A stretch of 64,000 nucleotides of DNA, from assembly GCA_002707785.1 (NCBI GenBank), contig PANW01000042.1:91184-155183 (forward strand). The letters are read 5' to 3'. The DNA comes from Cellvibrionaceae bacterium. GTDB lineage: Bacteria; Pseudomonadota; Gammaproteobacteria; Pseudomonadales; Cellvibrionaceae. Shown here piece after piece: positions 35,319-44,228 of the stretch. Position numbers and translations under genes: made by a program. The notes under the pieces were generated by a model. It was not told the origin of the DNA and did not search any database. It saw nothing but the letters and a program-made list of their open reading frames with translations. Within the stretch, counting starts at the first letter, position 1; each line of letters opens with the position of its first letter.

Positions 35319-36935
35319 CTACCCCAAACTTCGGACCATATGTTGTAACTGCCTAAAGCGCTCAAGCTGAGGATGACCCGCTTTTATTTTTCTCTCTACT
35401 TTATGGAGCGATGAAAGACAGGTATCCATGTTGGTTTCGTTCACCCCTCGCTCTTTCATGTCGGCAACTAGCGCTTGCACCAGATTCAAATGTACCCCCA
35501 AATGATTGGGAAACAGGCGAGCCGCACGGCGAAAGCTATTCAGAGCATCGTCAAACTCTTTGTTCTGGTAGGAAGTAATGCCTTCATTGTTGATTCTTGC
35601 GACTAACTTGGTGTTGAACTCGCTAATAGGCTCCTCCAGCCACAGATCAATACGTTGCAGCGCTTGCTCATCATCTTGATACTCGGCCACCAACGCCTCT
35701 AACAAGTCCCCACACTTAAGATCTTGATTCAGGTTTTGATAAGTTGCCACCCTATCTAGCTGCAGCGCCAAGCTTAGCTTCTTACCCTGCATCAGTTCTT
35801 CGACCTCTGCGAGAGTTTCATTTGCTCGCCGAGTATCACCACGACATGCATGCAGCTGACTTTCTAACAGTTGCGACTGATATCGAGCCTCAGAGTCCAA
35901 TTGAAAGCGTTTGGGCAGCGCATCTAATACCTTCAGGCCTTCCCTCGCCACATCCGAATTAATGGTAGGATCTTCACGAATCATCGACGAAGTCACGCGG
36001 CCAAACTGTAAATGGTGCTCAAGTCGATCGTGGCACGAATGCTGACCTAGCCTCACTGTTCGGCTATAGGCCTTACTGGCAACAATATAATCGTTGTTTT
36101 CGCTGGCTACTTGGGCAAGTGAAGCCTGCCGAACCATCGACATGGGAGAGACATCAACTGCGGCTTGAAGCACATCTTGAACACGCTCCATATTGTCTTG
36201 CTCTCGATAATTGTCCGCTAGCTGATCGTAAGCCTGCATGCAAAATGGGTTACTGTCGATGATTTGCGACAACCAATCATTGGAGGTATCCAAATCCCCA
36301 CGGGCACTTTTCACCTTCGACATACCCACACGCGCCCAATCCAAGGGCCGTATTTCCAACACTTTGGTGAAGAGCTGTTCAGCTTCGTCTAGCCGGCCAG
36401 TTTCGAGATAAACGTCACCGAGCAGTTTTTGAAGCGCCGTAGTGGCCCTACTCCCGTTTGCAATGCACTCGAGAGACAGGGCAATGGCTTGATCCACGTC
36501 GTCATGCTCCAGCGCTTGGTACACGGACATCATTTCTTGGCGCTGGCGTAACAATCGATCCAAACGCTGCTTTAGGCCACGCCCGGTGATCGGCTTAGTC
36601 AGATAAGTATCAGGATGGTAATCATAGGCGGAGAGCACAATACTCTTACTGGATTCAGCTGACACCAGCATAAACAGGCTTTGCCGTCGTAAAAGGTTCC
36701 TCTCACGCAACGTTTCCAGGACTTGCTGTCCGTTGGGTCCAGGCCCCAAGTTGTAGTCACAGAGCACCACATCGAACTCGTTCTCTTCGCAGATTTTGAG
36801 CGCACGCCGGCCATTAACCGCTGTATCGATATGACCACAGCCGAACTCGTCGAGCATTTTCGAGACCGTTAGCCGGAAGCTGTCAAAATCATCGATCACC
36901 AGAACTCTGAGATCTGCGTAATTTAACGGCTCCAT
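35319..36935 (-). CDS. Response regulator receiver-TPR protein
   Basis: A 538-residue protein: receiver domain at 1-125 (acidic pair D15-D16, phospho-acceptor D60 in VVLCDYNLG, Thr/Ser site near VSAESS, LTKP loop), then a long TPR array from about 150 to 510 (GRLDEAEQLFTKVLEIRPLD; DDALNSFRRAARLFPNHLGV). No DNA-binding or enzymatic output is present, so phosphorylation probably controls protein-protein contacts. The next gene is a soluble kinase. The type is known in Pseudomonas-like bacteria without a settled role. Confidence 0.88.
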   Translation of the reverse strand: MEPLNYADLRVLVIDDFDSFRLTVSKMLDEFGCGHIDTAVNGRRALKICEENEFDVVLCDYNLGPGPNGQQVLETLRERNLLRRQSLFMLVSAESSKSIVLSAYDYHPDTYLTKPITGRGLKQRLDRLLRQRQEMMSVYQALEHDDVDQAIALSLECIANGSRATTALQKLLGDVYLETGRLDEAEQLFTKVLEIRPLDWARVGMSKVKSARGDLDTSNDWLSQIIDSNPFCMQAYDQLADNYREQDNMERVQDVLQAAVDVSPMSMVRQASLAQVASENNDYIVASKAYSRTVRLGQHSCHDRLEHHLQFGRVTSSMIREDPTINSDVAREGLKVLDALPKRFQLDSEARYQSQLLESQLHACRGDTRRANETLAEVEELMQGKKLSLALQLDRVATYQNLNQDLKCGDLLEALVAEYQDDEQALQRIDLWLEEPISEFNTKLVARINNEGITSYQNKEFDDALNSFRRAARLFPNHLGVHLNLVQALVADMKERGVNETNMDTCLSSLHKVERKIKAGHPQLERFRQLQHMVRSLG

Positions 36936-37096
36936 AGAGTTGTCGCCTTAGCTATCATCTACGTTATTAAAACCTCTTCATTTAGTTACTATATAGAATA
37001 GACTATCAAAACCGCTTTGAGTTCGCTTGTTCCCGCCCCCCTGCCGTTATAGAATCGGCGCCTTTTCACACTACCGCCATAAGAACCAAGGCCGCC

Positions 37097-37834
37097 ATGA
37101 CAGACGCCAACTCTCCCGATAACATCTACGCAAATCCGATTGCCAATTTGGGCAGTTTTCAATTTGACGAACAGGTTGTCGGCGTCTTTCCCGATATGAT
37201 TAAGCGGTCTGTGCCAGGCTATGCAACAATTATCAATATGATTGGCACGCTGTCGGAAAAGTACACCCGCAGCGGCAGTAACTGCTACGATCTTGGCTGC
37301 TCATTGGGCGCCGCAAGCTTGGCCATGAGGCACCGTATACAGGCTGCAGACACCAGTATCATCGGCATCGACAACTCCCCCGCCATGATTGAGCGCTGCC
37401 AAATGGTGATGGACGCCGATAGCGGCGAAATTCCCGTGGAGCTTAGATGTGGCGATATTCAAAGCACCGATATCAGTAACGCCTCGGTGGTGGTACTGAA
37501 TTTCACGCTTCAGTTCATTCCTGTAGAACACCGACACGCTATCTTGACCAAGATATACGACGGGTTGAACAGTGGCGGCGTACTCATCCTGTCGGAGAAA
37601 GTGACCTTTGGCGACGACCCACACGACCAACTAATGATCAACCTCTACCACGACTTTAAGCGCGCCAACGGTTACAGCGATCTAGAAATCGCCCAGAAAC
37701 GCTCCGCCTTAGAGAATGTACTGATACCTGAAACCCTAGATGGTCACCGACAACGCTTAAAAGACGTAGGATTCGCCAGTTGCGACGTATGGTTCCAGTG
37801 CTTCAACTTCGCGTCAATGATTGCCATTAAATAA
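37097..37834 (+). CDS. cmoA: CmoA, carboxy-S-adenosyl-L-methionine synthase
   Basis: A 245-residue SAM-dependent enzyme that converts SAM and prephenate to carboxy-SAM in the cytoplasm. Signatures are [20 protein letters not shown] (about 24-43), the SAM loop [15 protein letters not shown] and NFTLQFIP. It is followed 36 bp later by cmoB, which uses carboxy-SAM, so the pair forms one operon for the wobble modification of tRNA U34 to uridine 5-oxyacetic acid. Confidence 0.95.
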   Translation: MTDANSPDNIYANPIANLGSFQFDEQVVGVFPDMIKRSVPGYATIINMIGTLSEKYTRSGSNCYDLGCSLGAASLAMRHRIQAADTSIIGIDNSPAMIERCQMVMDADSGEIPVELRCGDIQSTDISNASVVVLNFTLQFIPVEHRHAILTKIYDGLNSGGVLILSEKVTFGDDPHDQLMINLYHDFKRANGYSDLEIAQKRSALENVLIPETLDGHRQRLKDVGFASCDVWFQCFNFASMIAIK

Positions 37835-37870
37835 GCTGTTTTTCACCGCTACAAACACCGCAGTAACCCC

Positions 37871-38860
37871 ATGAAAATACACCCCAAGATTGATTACACA
37901 CCGCTATGCAAAGCTCTCAAAGACAGCAAACTAGAGCCTTGGCTCGACCAGCTTCCGACGCAAATCCAACGCGGTCTTAGTCACCAGCGCTTTGGCGATC
38001 TCCAAGCGTGGCTAGAGGCACTGGAACAGCTTCCACTGATTGAAACCGATTCGGTGGATTTGAACACTCAGGTGGAACTCGGAACCAAAAACTCAGTATC
38101 CGCTGCACAGCAAGCCGAGGTTGAAGCTTCTTTGCAAAAGCTCATCCCTTGGCGCAAAGGCCCCTACCGTATCCACGGCACACACATTGACACCGAGTGG
38201 CGCTCAGACTGGAAATGGGATCGGGTATTGCCGCATATCGCGCCACTTAAAAATAGAACAATTCTAGACGTGGGCTGCGGCAACGGCTATCACTGCTGGC
38301 GCATGTACGGAGAAGGCGCAGCGCGAGTCATTGGTATCGACCCCTCGCCGCGTTTTGTCGTGCAATTTCATATGATCAAGCAATACCTTGCTGATGCACC
38401 TGTTGACCTGTTGCCCGTCGGGATCGAAGAGCTACCCGCCAACTTGCAGGCCTTCGACACCACCTTCTCGATGGGGGTTCTCTACCACCGCCGCTCACCA
38501 ATGGATCACTTGCGAGAACTCAAGGCCAGCCTCAAGCCAGGCGGACAAGTGGTACTTGAAACATTGGTGATCGATGGAAAATTGGGTGAGGTCCTAGTGC
38601 CGGAAGAGCGCTACGCGAAGATGAATAATGTTTGGTTCTTACCAAGTTGCGACACACTCATGTCGTGGATGACAAAGTGCGGCTTTAAGAATGCGCGGCT
38701 AGTAGATCTCAATAAAACCAGTATCGAAGAACAGCGTTCGACGGAGTGGATGAAATTCCATTCATTGCCGGAGTTTCTCGACCCCGACAACCCGGAGCTC
38801 ACTGCTGAAGGGCATCCTGCCCCCTTACGAGCCGTAATTGTTGCCGAGGTTCCACGCTAA
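37871..38860 (+). CDS. cmoB: CmoB, tRNA U34 carboxymethyltransferase
   Basis: A 329-residue enzyme that transfers the carboxymethyl group from carboxy-SAM to 5-hydroxyuridine 34 of tRNAs. Family signatures are WRKGPYRIHGTHIDTEWRSD (about 94-113), LDVGCGNGYHCWRMYGEGA (about 133-151) and MGVLYHRRSPMDHL. Length matches the E. coli enzyme (323). It is downstream of cmoA in the same operon. Confidence 0.95.
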   Translation: MKIHPKIDYTPLCKALKDSKLEPWLDQLPTQIQRGLSHQRFGDLQAWLEALEQLPLIETDSVDLNTQVELGTKNSVSAAQQAEVEASLQKLIPWRKGPYRIHGTHIDTEWRSDWKWDRVLPHIAPLKNRTILDVGCGNGYHCWRMYGEGAARVIGIDPSPRFVVQFHMIKQYLADAPVDLLPVGIEELPANLQAFDTTFSMGVLYHRRSPMDHLRELKASLKPGGQVVLETLVIDGKLGEVLVPEERYAKMNNVWFLPSCDTLMSWMTKCGFKNARLVDLNKTSIEEQRSTEWMKFHSLPEFLDPDNPELTAEGHPAPLRAVIVAEVPR

Positions 38861-38922
38861 ACCGGCATTCCAAAGTATCTAAAGAGCCACTTGATTGCGC
38901 ACTCCACTCTCTGGCTTTCGGC

Positions 38923-39465
38923 TTAATCGTCTTGAGGGAGAACATCGATATCCAGTGCGAATTCTGCCACCACCTGCTCACACCAGCGATTTAGGCGGTC
39001 TGCGGTAAGATCCTCCTGCTGGTCTTCATCAATGGCCAAGCCCACGAAATGCTGTCCATCTTCAGTTAAGGCTTTAGAGGCATCAAACTCATAGCCTTCA
39101 ACCGACCAATAGCCAACCAAAGTGCCACCTCGTTCGACAATCACATCGTGCAACATTCCCATTGCATCGAGAAAATAGTCGCCATAACCAAACTGATCTC
39201 CAAGCCCAAATAGAGCAATGGTCTTGCCAGTGAAATCGACTTCGCTAACATCGTCCCAGAACTCTTCCCAATCGGATTGAATTTGACCGAAATCCCAAGT
39301 GGGTATACCCAGCATTATCTTGTCGTAGTCCGCGAATTCCAACTGGGTCACATCCGCTATGTCATAGACATCCACAGCAGACTCACCAAGACGCTGTTGA
39401 ATACGTTGAGATACCGCTTCAGTATTCCCTTCATCGCTGCCAAAAAACAATCCAATCTCTGCCAC
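38923..39465 (-). CDS. fldB: Flavodoxin (FldB type)
   Basis: A 180-residue long-chain flavodoxin, an FMN electron carrier in the cytoplasm that can replace ferredoxin under iron limitation. FMN phosphate loop IGLFFGSDEGNTEAV (4-18), first aromatic loop GIPTWDFGQIQSDWEEFW, second loop ALFGLGDQFGYGDYFLDAMG. FldB-like features are the SDEGNT start of the loop and the acidic C-terminus. The start is GTG with AGAGG upstream; I see no Fur box in front. Confidence 0.88.
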   Translation of the reverse strand: MAEIGLFFGSDEGNTEAVSQRIQQRLGESAVDVYDIADVTQLEFADYDKIMLGIPTWDFGQIQSDWEEFWDDVSEVDFTGKTIALFGLGDQFGYGDYFLDAMGMLHDVIVERGGTLVGYWSVEGYEFDASKALTEDGQHFVGLAIDEDQQEDLTADRLNRWCEQVVAEFALDIDVLPQDD

Positions 39466-39588
39466 ACTACGCCTCTAGAATACGATCACAATAATTAGGC
39501 GGAATTTTCCCAGTTATAATCACTCGACGCAATACGCAGACAACCTATGAAACCAAGAGAATGGCCTCGGAATTCAGGAATTAAAGAC

Positions 39589-39659
39589 AAAAAAAGCCCG
39601 ACCTAGCGACTTGGGGATCGCTGGCCGCCAATTCAATGTGATTGGCAGCCCGGTCAGGC
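39589..39659 (-). terminator. Structured, U-tailed terminator with three-way-junction potential
   Basis: On the minus strand the outer stem is GCCTGACC (39659-39652) with GGTCGGGC (39603-39596; one mismatch), directly followed by seven T (39595-39589). Inside are two further hairpins: GCCAAT/ATTGGC and AGCGA/TCGCT. The stem overlaps the stop codon of the small frame at 39654. The size and shape would also fit the 3' end of a small RNA. Confidence 0.65.
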
Positions 39660-39944
39660 GAGAAGGTCACTAATGGAGGAGAGGATCATCAATGACGTTG
39701 TTTGGTTGCGTTCAATACGCCCTACTACGACTGTGACAATTGCGCTTGGTTCCAACTCAACAGCCTGTTTTACACTTCTATACGCTAGCCTCTGTATTGT
39801 TGGTATGTTCTCGACCATTTCGCCGAGCAGTTGAGCAATTCTAGCCCCCGACAAGTGAGACAGACCGCTTTCGCCTTTACTCTCAAGAGCAGTATCGAAT
39901 GAGCGTATGTTACCTACCCTCAACGTAAATGGGTGGTAACTCAT
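39654..39944 (-). CDS. Possible small protein (96 aa) divergent from cpxR
   Basis: No family is recognised. From ATG 39944 (AGG seven bases upstream) the frame gives 96 residues; an earlier in-frame start at 40022 would give 122. The C-terminal half looks like a real helical protein (IAQLLGEMVENIPTIQRLAY; ELEPSAIVTVVVGRI). It ends inside a U-tailed terminator, which supports transcription of this strand. No signal peptide and no LTxxQ motif, so it is not CpxP. The transcript could instead be non-coding. Confidence 0.4.
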   Translation of the reverse strand: MSYHPFTLRVGNIRSFDTALESKGESGLSHLSGARIAQLLGEMVENIPTIQRLAYRSVKQAVELEPSAIVTVVVGRIERNQTTSLMILSSISDLLA

Positions 39945-39959
39945 GTAAACCTGTGTAAA
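39945..39959. promoter_or_regulatory. CpxR box (GTAAA-N5-GTAAA)
   Basis: GTAAACCTGTGTAAA is an exact match to the CpxR consensus of two GTAAA in tandem with a 5-bp gap. It lies 215 bp before the cpxR ATG and directly before the ATG of the small minus-strand frame. A TTGACG (39971-39976) just beyond could be a cpxR -35 box. Autoregulation of cpxRA is the simplest reading. Confidence 0.65.
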
Positions 39960-40174
39960 TTGTGAATATTTTGACGGATTCGAGAACCCACGGGTTAAGA
40001 AGAGTAATAGCGAACCGCTCAAGCCGTGACAGACGCGCCAATGTCATGCAAACTTCAGGTTATCTGACGCCAGACTCCACACTCAGACTCGGGGCCTGGC
40101 ATTGTCCGATTGTCAGTCAAGCACTGCGCGGACTGTATAATGACATCCATACCAACTAAGAAAGTGCCAACTTT

Positions 40175-40867
40175 ATGAGCAATCTACTTCTCGTCGATGA
40201 TGATCAGGAACTCTGTCTGCTTCTCAAGGAGTACCTTGAAACCGAGGCCTTTGACGTCACACTTGCCCACGACGGTGCCGCCGGAGTCGAGAAAGCGTTG
40301 GCGGGAAACTATGACGCCATCGTGCTTGATGTCATGATGCCGATCATGAGTGGCCTCGATGCTCTGCGAAAAATACGAGACCACAAGCGCACACCGATTT
40401 TGATGCTTACCGCTAAAGGTGAAACCGTCGATCGTATCGTCGGCTTGGAAATGGGGGCCGATGACTACCTGCCAAAACCCTGCAACCCTCGTGAACTAGT
40501 CGCTCGAGTCAGAGCCATTCTTAGACGAGTCGACGAAGGCGGCGACACGGTCTCCCCCATGACCGATGAGATTCGTGTTGATGACTTGTTCATTCAAGTC
40601 AAAAGCCACGCCGCTTTTTTCGAAGAAAACCCAGTACCGCTCACCGGCGCTGAATTCACAGTTTTGGAGCTGCTAATGCGCGATGCTGGAGAGGTCATCA
40701 GCAAAGAAGTACTGACAGAAAAAGCACTCAACCGAAAGCTCACACCTTATGATCGCAGCATTGATGTCCATGTGAGCAATATTCGCAAAAAGCTCTCAGC
40801 ATTGGGAGCCAACAAAGAGCTCATCATTAACATCCGCGGTGCGGGTTATATGTTGACGCGTAAATAA
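40175..40867 (+). CDS. cpxR: CpxR-type response regulator (OmpR family)
   Basis: A 230-residue regulator: receiver domain with D8-D10 acidic patch and phospho-acceptor D52 (AIVLDVMMP), the CpxR-like stretch VGLEMGADDYLPKPCNPREL, and a C-terminal winged helix (VLTEKALNRKLTPYDRSIDV). CpxR controls envelope-stress genes. A CpxR box lies upstream and cpxA follows 2 bp after its stop codon. Confidence 0.88.
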   Translation: MSNLLLVDDDQELCLLLKEYLETEAFDVTLAHDGAAGVEKALAGNYDAIVLDVMMPIMSGLDALRKIRDHKRTPILMLTAKGETVDRIVGLEMGADDYLPKPCNPRELVARVRAILRRVDEGGDTVSPMTDEIRVDDLFIQVKSHAAFFEENPVPLTGAEFTVLELLMRDAGEVISKEVLTEKALNRKLTPYDRSIDVHVSNIRKKLSALGANKELIINIRGAGYMLTRK

Positions 40868-40869
40868 CA

Positions 40870-42270
40870 ATGAATATTTGGTCAATGAGTCGTATCTACA
40901 TCAAAATCTTTTTGGGATTTTGGCTGGTCACCATCATGATGCTGTTTGGCTCCAACATGATTGTGCACTTTTTTAATTTGGGCCCAGACAAACACTTGTC
41001 TCAACAGGAAGAAGACCCATTCGACGGGCCCGGCGGCCGCCTGCTGCGAGAGGTTGTTAGTGACGCCATCAACTACAACTACGATCAAGTGGAAATGGGC
41101 CTAAGAAGTATGCCCCCTTGGGCCACTCGCCACTTTTATATCATTAATACTGACGGTCAAGATTTACTGGAGCGCGAGATCCCTGAGCACATCCAATCAT
41201 TTCTTGGAAACATTAGTGATGACATTCCCTTCTTTCGAAAAAAAGTCGGGGAGAATAATCTTTTTGGGCGACAGTTTTCTCTCAGCGATGGAACGGTGCT
41301 GCGCCTAGTTGTGTTCTCCCCTAAAGATCACTCGCTGGGCTGGCGCCTGTTCTTTAACAACTTTTGGCATATTCTCGTACTCGATATGATCATCAGTGGC
41401 GCAGCCTGCTATTACTTAGCTCGCTACATCACTCGCGATATTCAAACGCTAAAAACAGCCACCCAGAAGATCGCCACTGGCGACTGGGACGTGCGCATTG
41501 CTCAAGAGTTCTGCGACAGGCCAGGCGAACTTGCCGAACTTGGCAAAGCGTTTGACAATATGGCGATCAAACTGCAAAAGAGCATGCTCGAACAAAAGCG
41601 CCTAATTAAAGACGTTTCCCATGAACTGCGCTCCCCCTTAGCACGATTGCAAGTAGCACTAGCGATTGCTCAACAACGAGCAAACTCGGAAATCACTGGT
41701 GAGTTAGAGCGCATCAAAGAGGCTGCAGATTATCTAAACGATGTGATCTCTGACATCTTGTCTTTACCCGTGACCGAGCAAGGAAGTTGGGAGCTTAATG
41801 ACGTGGTTGAAGTCAGCAGCTTGATCACAACCATTGTCGAAGAATGCCTCGATGAAGCGTCACAAAAACAAGTGACCTTAACCCTCACCGATAATCTGGG
41901 CGAAGCGTTAGTAATGACTCGAGGCAACACTCTGGTAAGTGTGTTCGACAATATCATCCGCAATGCCATTCGCTACACCTTAGACAACTCACCCGTCACT
42001 ATTCTGCTCGACAGAAATAGCGATGGAGATCCGCAGATAACCGTTAGCGATAGTGGACCCGGTGTCGCCGAAGAACATCTCGCCGATATTTTTGAACCCT
42101 TCTTTCGCACCGATGAAGCCAGAGACAGGAAAAGTGGTGGCTATGGCTTAGGACTTGCCATCGCTCAACGAACAGTTCTCCATCACAGTGGCAGCATTCA
42201 AGCCAAGAACAATCTGGTGAGGGGGCTCTCGATTACTATCACTTTGCCCGAGAGCGTCGAGTTCTCCTAA
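40870..42270 (+). CDS. cpxA: CpxA-type sensor histidine kinase
   Basis: A 466-residue inner-membrane kinase: TM helix about 10-28, periplasmic sensor about 30-157, TM helix about 160-180, HAMP about 180-235, H box IKDVSHELRSPLARLQVALA (about 251-270), N box FDNIIRNAIRYTL, G boxes VSDSGPGV and GGYGLGLAIA. It senses envelope stress and phosphorylates CpxR. Start codon immediately after cpxR; convergent with the CbiM-like gene. Confidence 0.88.
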   Translation: MNIWSMSRIYIKIFLGFWLVTIMMLFGSNMIVHFFNLGPDKHLSQQEEDPFDGPGGRLLREVVSDAINYNYDQVEMGLRSMPPWATRHFYIINTDGQDLLEREIPEHIQSFLGNISDDIPFFRKKVGENNLFGRQFSLSDGTVLRLVVFSPKDHSLGWRLFFNNFWHILVLDMIISGAACYYLARYITRDIQTLKTATQKIATGDWDVRIAQEFCDRPGELAELGKAFDNMAIKLQKSMLEQKRLIKDVSHELRSPLARLQVALAIAQQRANSEITGELERIKEAADYLNDVISDILSLPVTEQGSWELNDVVEVSSLITTIVEECLDEASQKQVTLTLTDNLGEALVMTRGNTLVSVFDNIIRNAIRYTLDNSPVTILLDRNSDGDPQITVSDSGPGVAEEHLADIFEPFFRTDEARDRKSGGYGLGLAIAQRTVLHHSGSIQAKNNLVRGLSITITLPESVEFS

Positions 42271-42277
42271 GCTGGGA

Positions 42278-42311
42278 CTAGGGTTGATCGCGGCTAATGC
42301 AGCAACCCTAG
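42278..42311. terminator. 9-bp perfect stem between convergent genes
   Basis: CTAGGGTTG (42278-42286) pairs exactly with CAACCCTAG (42303-42311), loop 16 nt, just after cpxA. No T tract follows; probable two-way terminator. Confidence 0.5.
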
Positions 42312-42345
42312 CGGCCCCTTCATTTCAGTGACCAATTGAATAGCA

Positions 42346-43017
42346 TCACTGATCGTCCAGATACCTGTGATCATCGTAGGTCTTAACGAGCTCGGGCGAC
42401 AGAACCGTAAGTACCGTCATTAGCGCCCCATTGATAAACCCTTCTGGAAACATCATCAGCAAACTCAAGTAGTGATAATCCGAGGCAATAACCAACAGCG
42501 GAGGCGGCCCAAACACGGCAATGTAAAGCCACTGAGTTACCGCCATCGACTGCACGGTGATCATTGCACCGAAAAAGCCGCCACCTAGCATGTAAACGAA
42601 TAGGTTTCTGGTAGGCAACGCAGCAATAACCTTCAGAACCAACGTAGCGGCCGCGGCTGGAACGACCACATTGAAACACATAGGCATCACCAACCCCGGA
42701 GTTATTGCGTTTTGAATAGCCGCGGCTAACACCACAGCAGCGACACCGACTATAACTGCCAATTCGAAGCCAAAAACCATCACTACAGACATCATCATAA
42801 GAGGATGTAGAGTCAGTAACCCTTCTACCTCTACTTCTAGCTGCCAAAAAATGGCTAAACCCACAATTGCCACGCCAAAGGCTCGCTGGCGCTGTCCGTT
42901 GGCGATCATAGACAACCAAGGAGCCCGACAACAAGCCCAACTGATAGCCAACAGATTCACAACTCCAGCCAGCCACCAATAACTCCAACCGCCAACCCCA
43001 TCAAAAGTCACTTCCAC
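42346..43017 (-). CDS. Orphan CbiM-like ECF transporter permease
   Basis: A 223-residue membrane protein with six to seven helices. The end, MMFPEGFINGALMTVLTVLS followed by PELVKTYDDHRYL, is typical of the stand-alone 'energy-coupling factor ABC transporter permease' group related to CbiM (cobalt uptake S-component). The N-terminal metal-binding Met-His start of classic CbiM is not evident. No CbiN, CbiQ or CbiO is adjacent and no cobalamin riboswitch is visible. Start is GTG 43017 (a GTG two codons later is possible) after AGAGG. The substrate is unknown. Confidence 0.78.
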   Translation of the reverse strand: MEVTFDGVGGWSYWWLAGVVNLLAISWACCRAPWLSMIANGQRQRAFGVAIVGLAIFWQLEVEVEGLLTLHPLMMMSVVMVFGFELAVIVGVAAVVLAAAIQNAITPGLVMPMCFNVVVPAAAATLVLKVIAALPTRNLFVYMLGGGFFGAMITVQSMAVTQWLYIAVFGPPPLLVIASDYHYLSLLMMFPEGFINGALMTVLTVLSPELVKTYDDHRYLDDQ

Positions 43018-43301
43018 CTCTCATTGTTTGCCTGCTGGGTCGCGGATACCAAAGACCGACGACTCGCCAATACCCCCGTCAAGTAATCGTCATCGGCAAG
43101 AGTTTGCCACTCTATTGCCGCCCCTACCGACATTTTTTCGCCTTAATGCTAAGCAAGTAATATCGACAAGGTTTATAACCCGCTGTTTTATATAGGGTTT
43201 AATGAGTTTCTGCATATGGCACGATTTTCGCTAAAACCAAAGATAACTTATTTTGTCTCGTCGGCGTACGACACAGTGACAACGGATTTAGGATCTTACT
43301 T

Positions 43302-44228
43302 ATGGCCATTTCAGTCAGCACAGGCAGTAACGTGATCGAGAATAAAGACACCCCTATTCGTCTTCGATTTCCCGTCAAGCAGGACGATTATGCCGATGCC
43401 CGAATCCGCCTGACGCAAGCGCTGCAAACCAGCCTAGATCTCAACATTATACTCGAGGTTTTCTTTGAAGAGATTCAGAGTCTAGTGCCACTGCAGGGGA
43501 TGCTCTATCAGCATGCGCCAAAGGATTGTGAAGCACTGGTAGGTAGAGAATACAAACACCGTATCAACTACCGGCTGACGACGTCACACGATGATCTCGG
43601 CAACCTCACCTTTTCGCGCCCCAAACGCTTCCGAGAGCAAGATATGGTGGCACTAGAAAGTGTGCTATCGGCCCTCATCTGCCCCCTAAGAAACGCTCTC
43701 CAATATCGCGATGCCGTTCAGTCAGCTCTGCGTGACCCGCTAACAGGGGTTGGCAATCGTGTCGCGCTAGAGAATGCGCTGGAGCGTGAAATACAGTTGG
43801 CAGAAAGACACGAACAACCCTTGTCGATGCTAGTCGCTGACATCGATTATTTTAAACGCATTAACGACCAATACGGCCATGCCTGCGGTGATGACGTCCT
43901 CAAAGAGATCGCTCAGAGCATTAAAGCCGTCACCCGACTAACCGACCTTACCTTCCGCTACGGTGGAGAGGAGTTTGTTGTGCTGTTGAATAAAACGGAT
44001 ACAGAAGGTGCTGAAGTCATTGCCGAGCGCATTAGAAAGTTTGTTGAGAAAGTATGCGTTGAAACCCATCGCGAACTGATTAAATCCACGATCAGCGTCG
44101 GCGTTAGCACTCTCCGCGAAGGAGAAGCCGGATGCGATCTATTCAGGCGAGCTGATGCGGCGCTCTATCGAGCGAAGCATCAAGGTAGAAACAAGGTGGT
44201 ATGTGATAGCGATCAAACGAAAAGCTAA
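43302..44228 (+). CDS. Soluble diguanylate cyclase (GAF-like-GGDEF)
   Basis: A 308-residue cytoplasmic protein: an N-terminal GAF-like sensor domain of about 140 residues, then GGDEF starting RDPLTGVGNRVALENALER. The active site is GGEEF (about residue 222) with I-site RLTD upstream, so it should make c-di-GMP and be product-inhibited. No membrane helix. Its last 4 bp overlap the end of the convergent acpS. Confidence 0.9.
   Translation: MAISVSTGSNVIENKDTPIRLRFPVKQDDYADARIRLTQALQTSLDLNIILEVFFEEIQSLVPLQGMLYQHAPKDCEALVGREYKHRINYRLTTSHDDLGNLTFSRPKRFREQDMVALESVLSALICPLRNALQYRDAVQSALRDPLTGVGNRVALENALEREIQLAERHEQPLSMLVADIDYFKRINDQYGHACGDDVLKEIAQSIKAVTRLTDLTFRYGGEEFVVLLNKTDTEGAEVIAERIRKFVEKVCVETHRELIKSTISVGVSTLREGEAGCDLFRRADAALYRAKHQGRNKVVCDSDQTKS

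Noticed and set aside
39654-40022. CpxP orthologue
   Set aside because: The frame lacks a signal peptide and the LTxxQ motifs of CpxP, so only the position is similar.
42383-42988. 201-codon frame on the same strand as the CbiM-like gene, other register
   Set aside because: Ser/Arg/Cys-rich with no hydrophobic pattern; the overlapping frame gives clear CbiM-like membrane helices.
43018-43301. Cobalamin riboswitch upstream of the CbiM-like gene
   Set aside because: GCCACT occurs, but on the strand opposite to the gene, and the rest of the riboswitch core is not visible.
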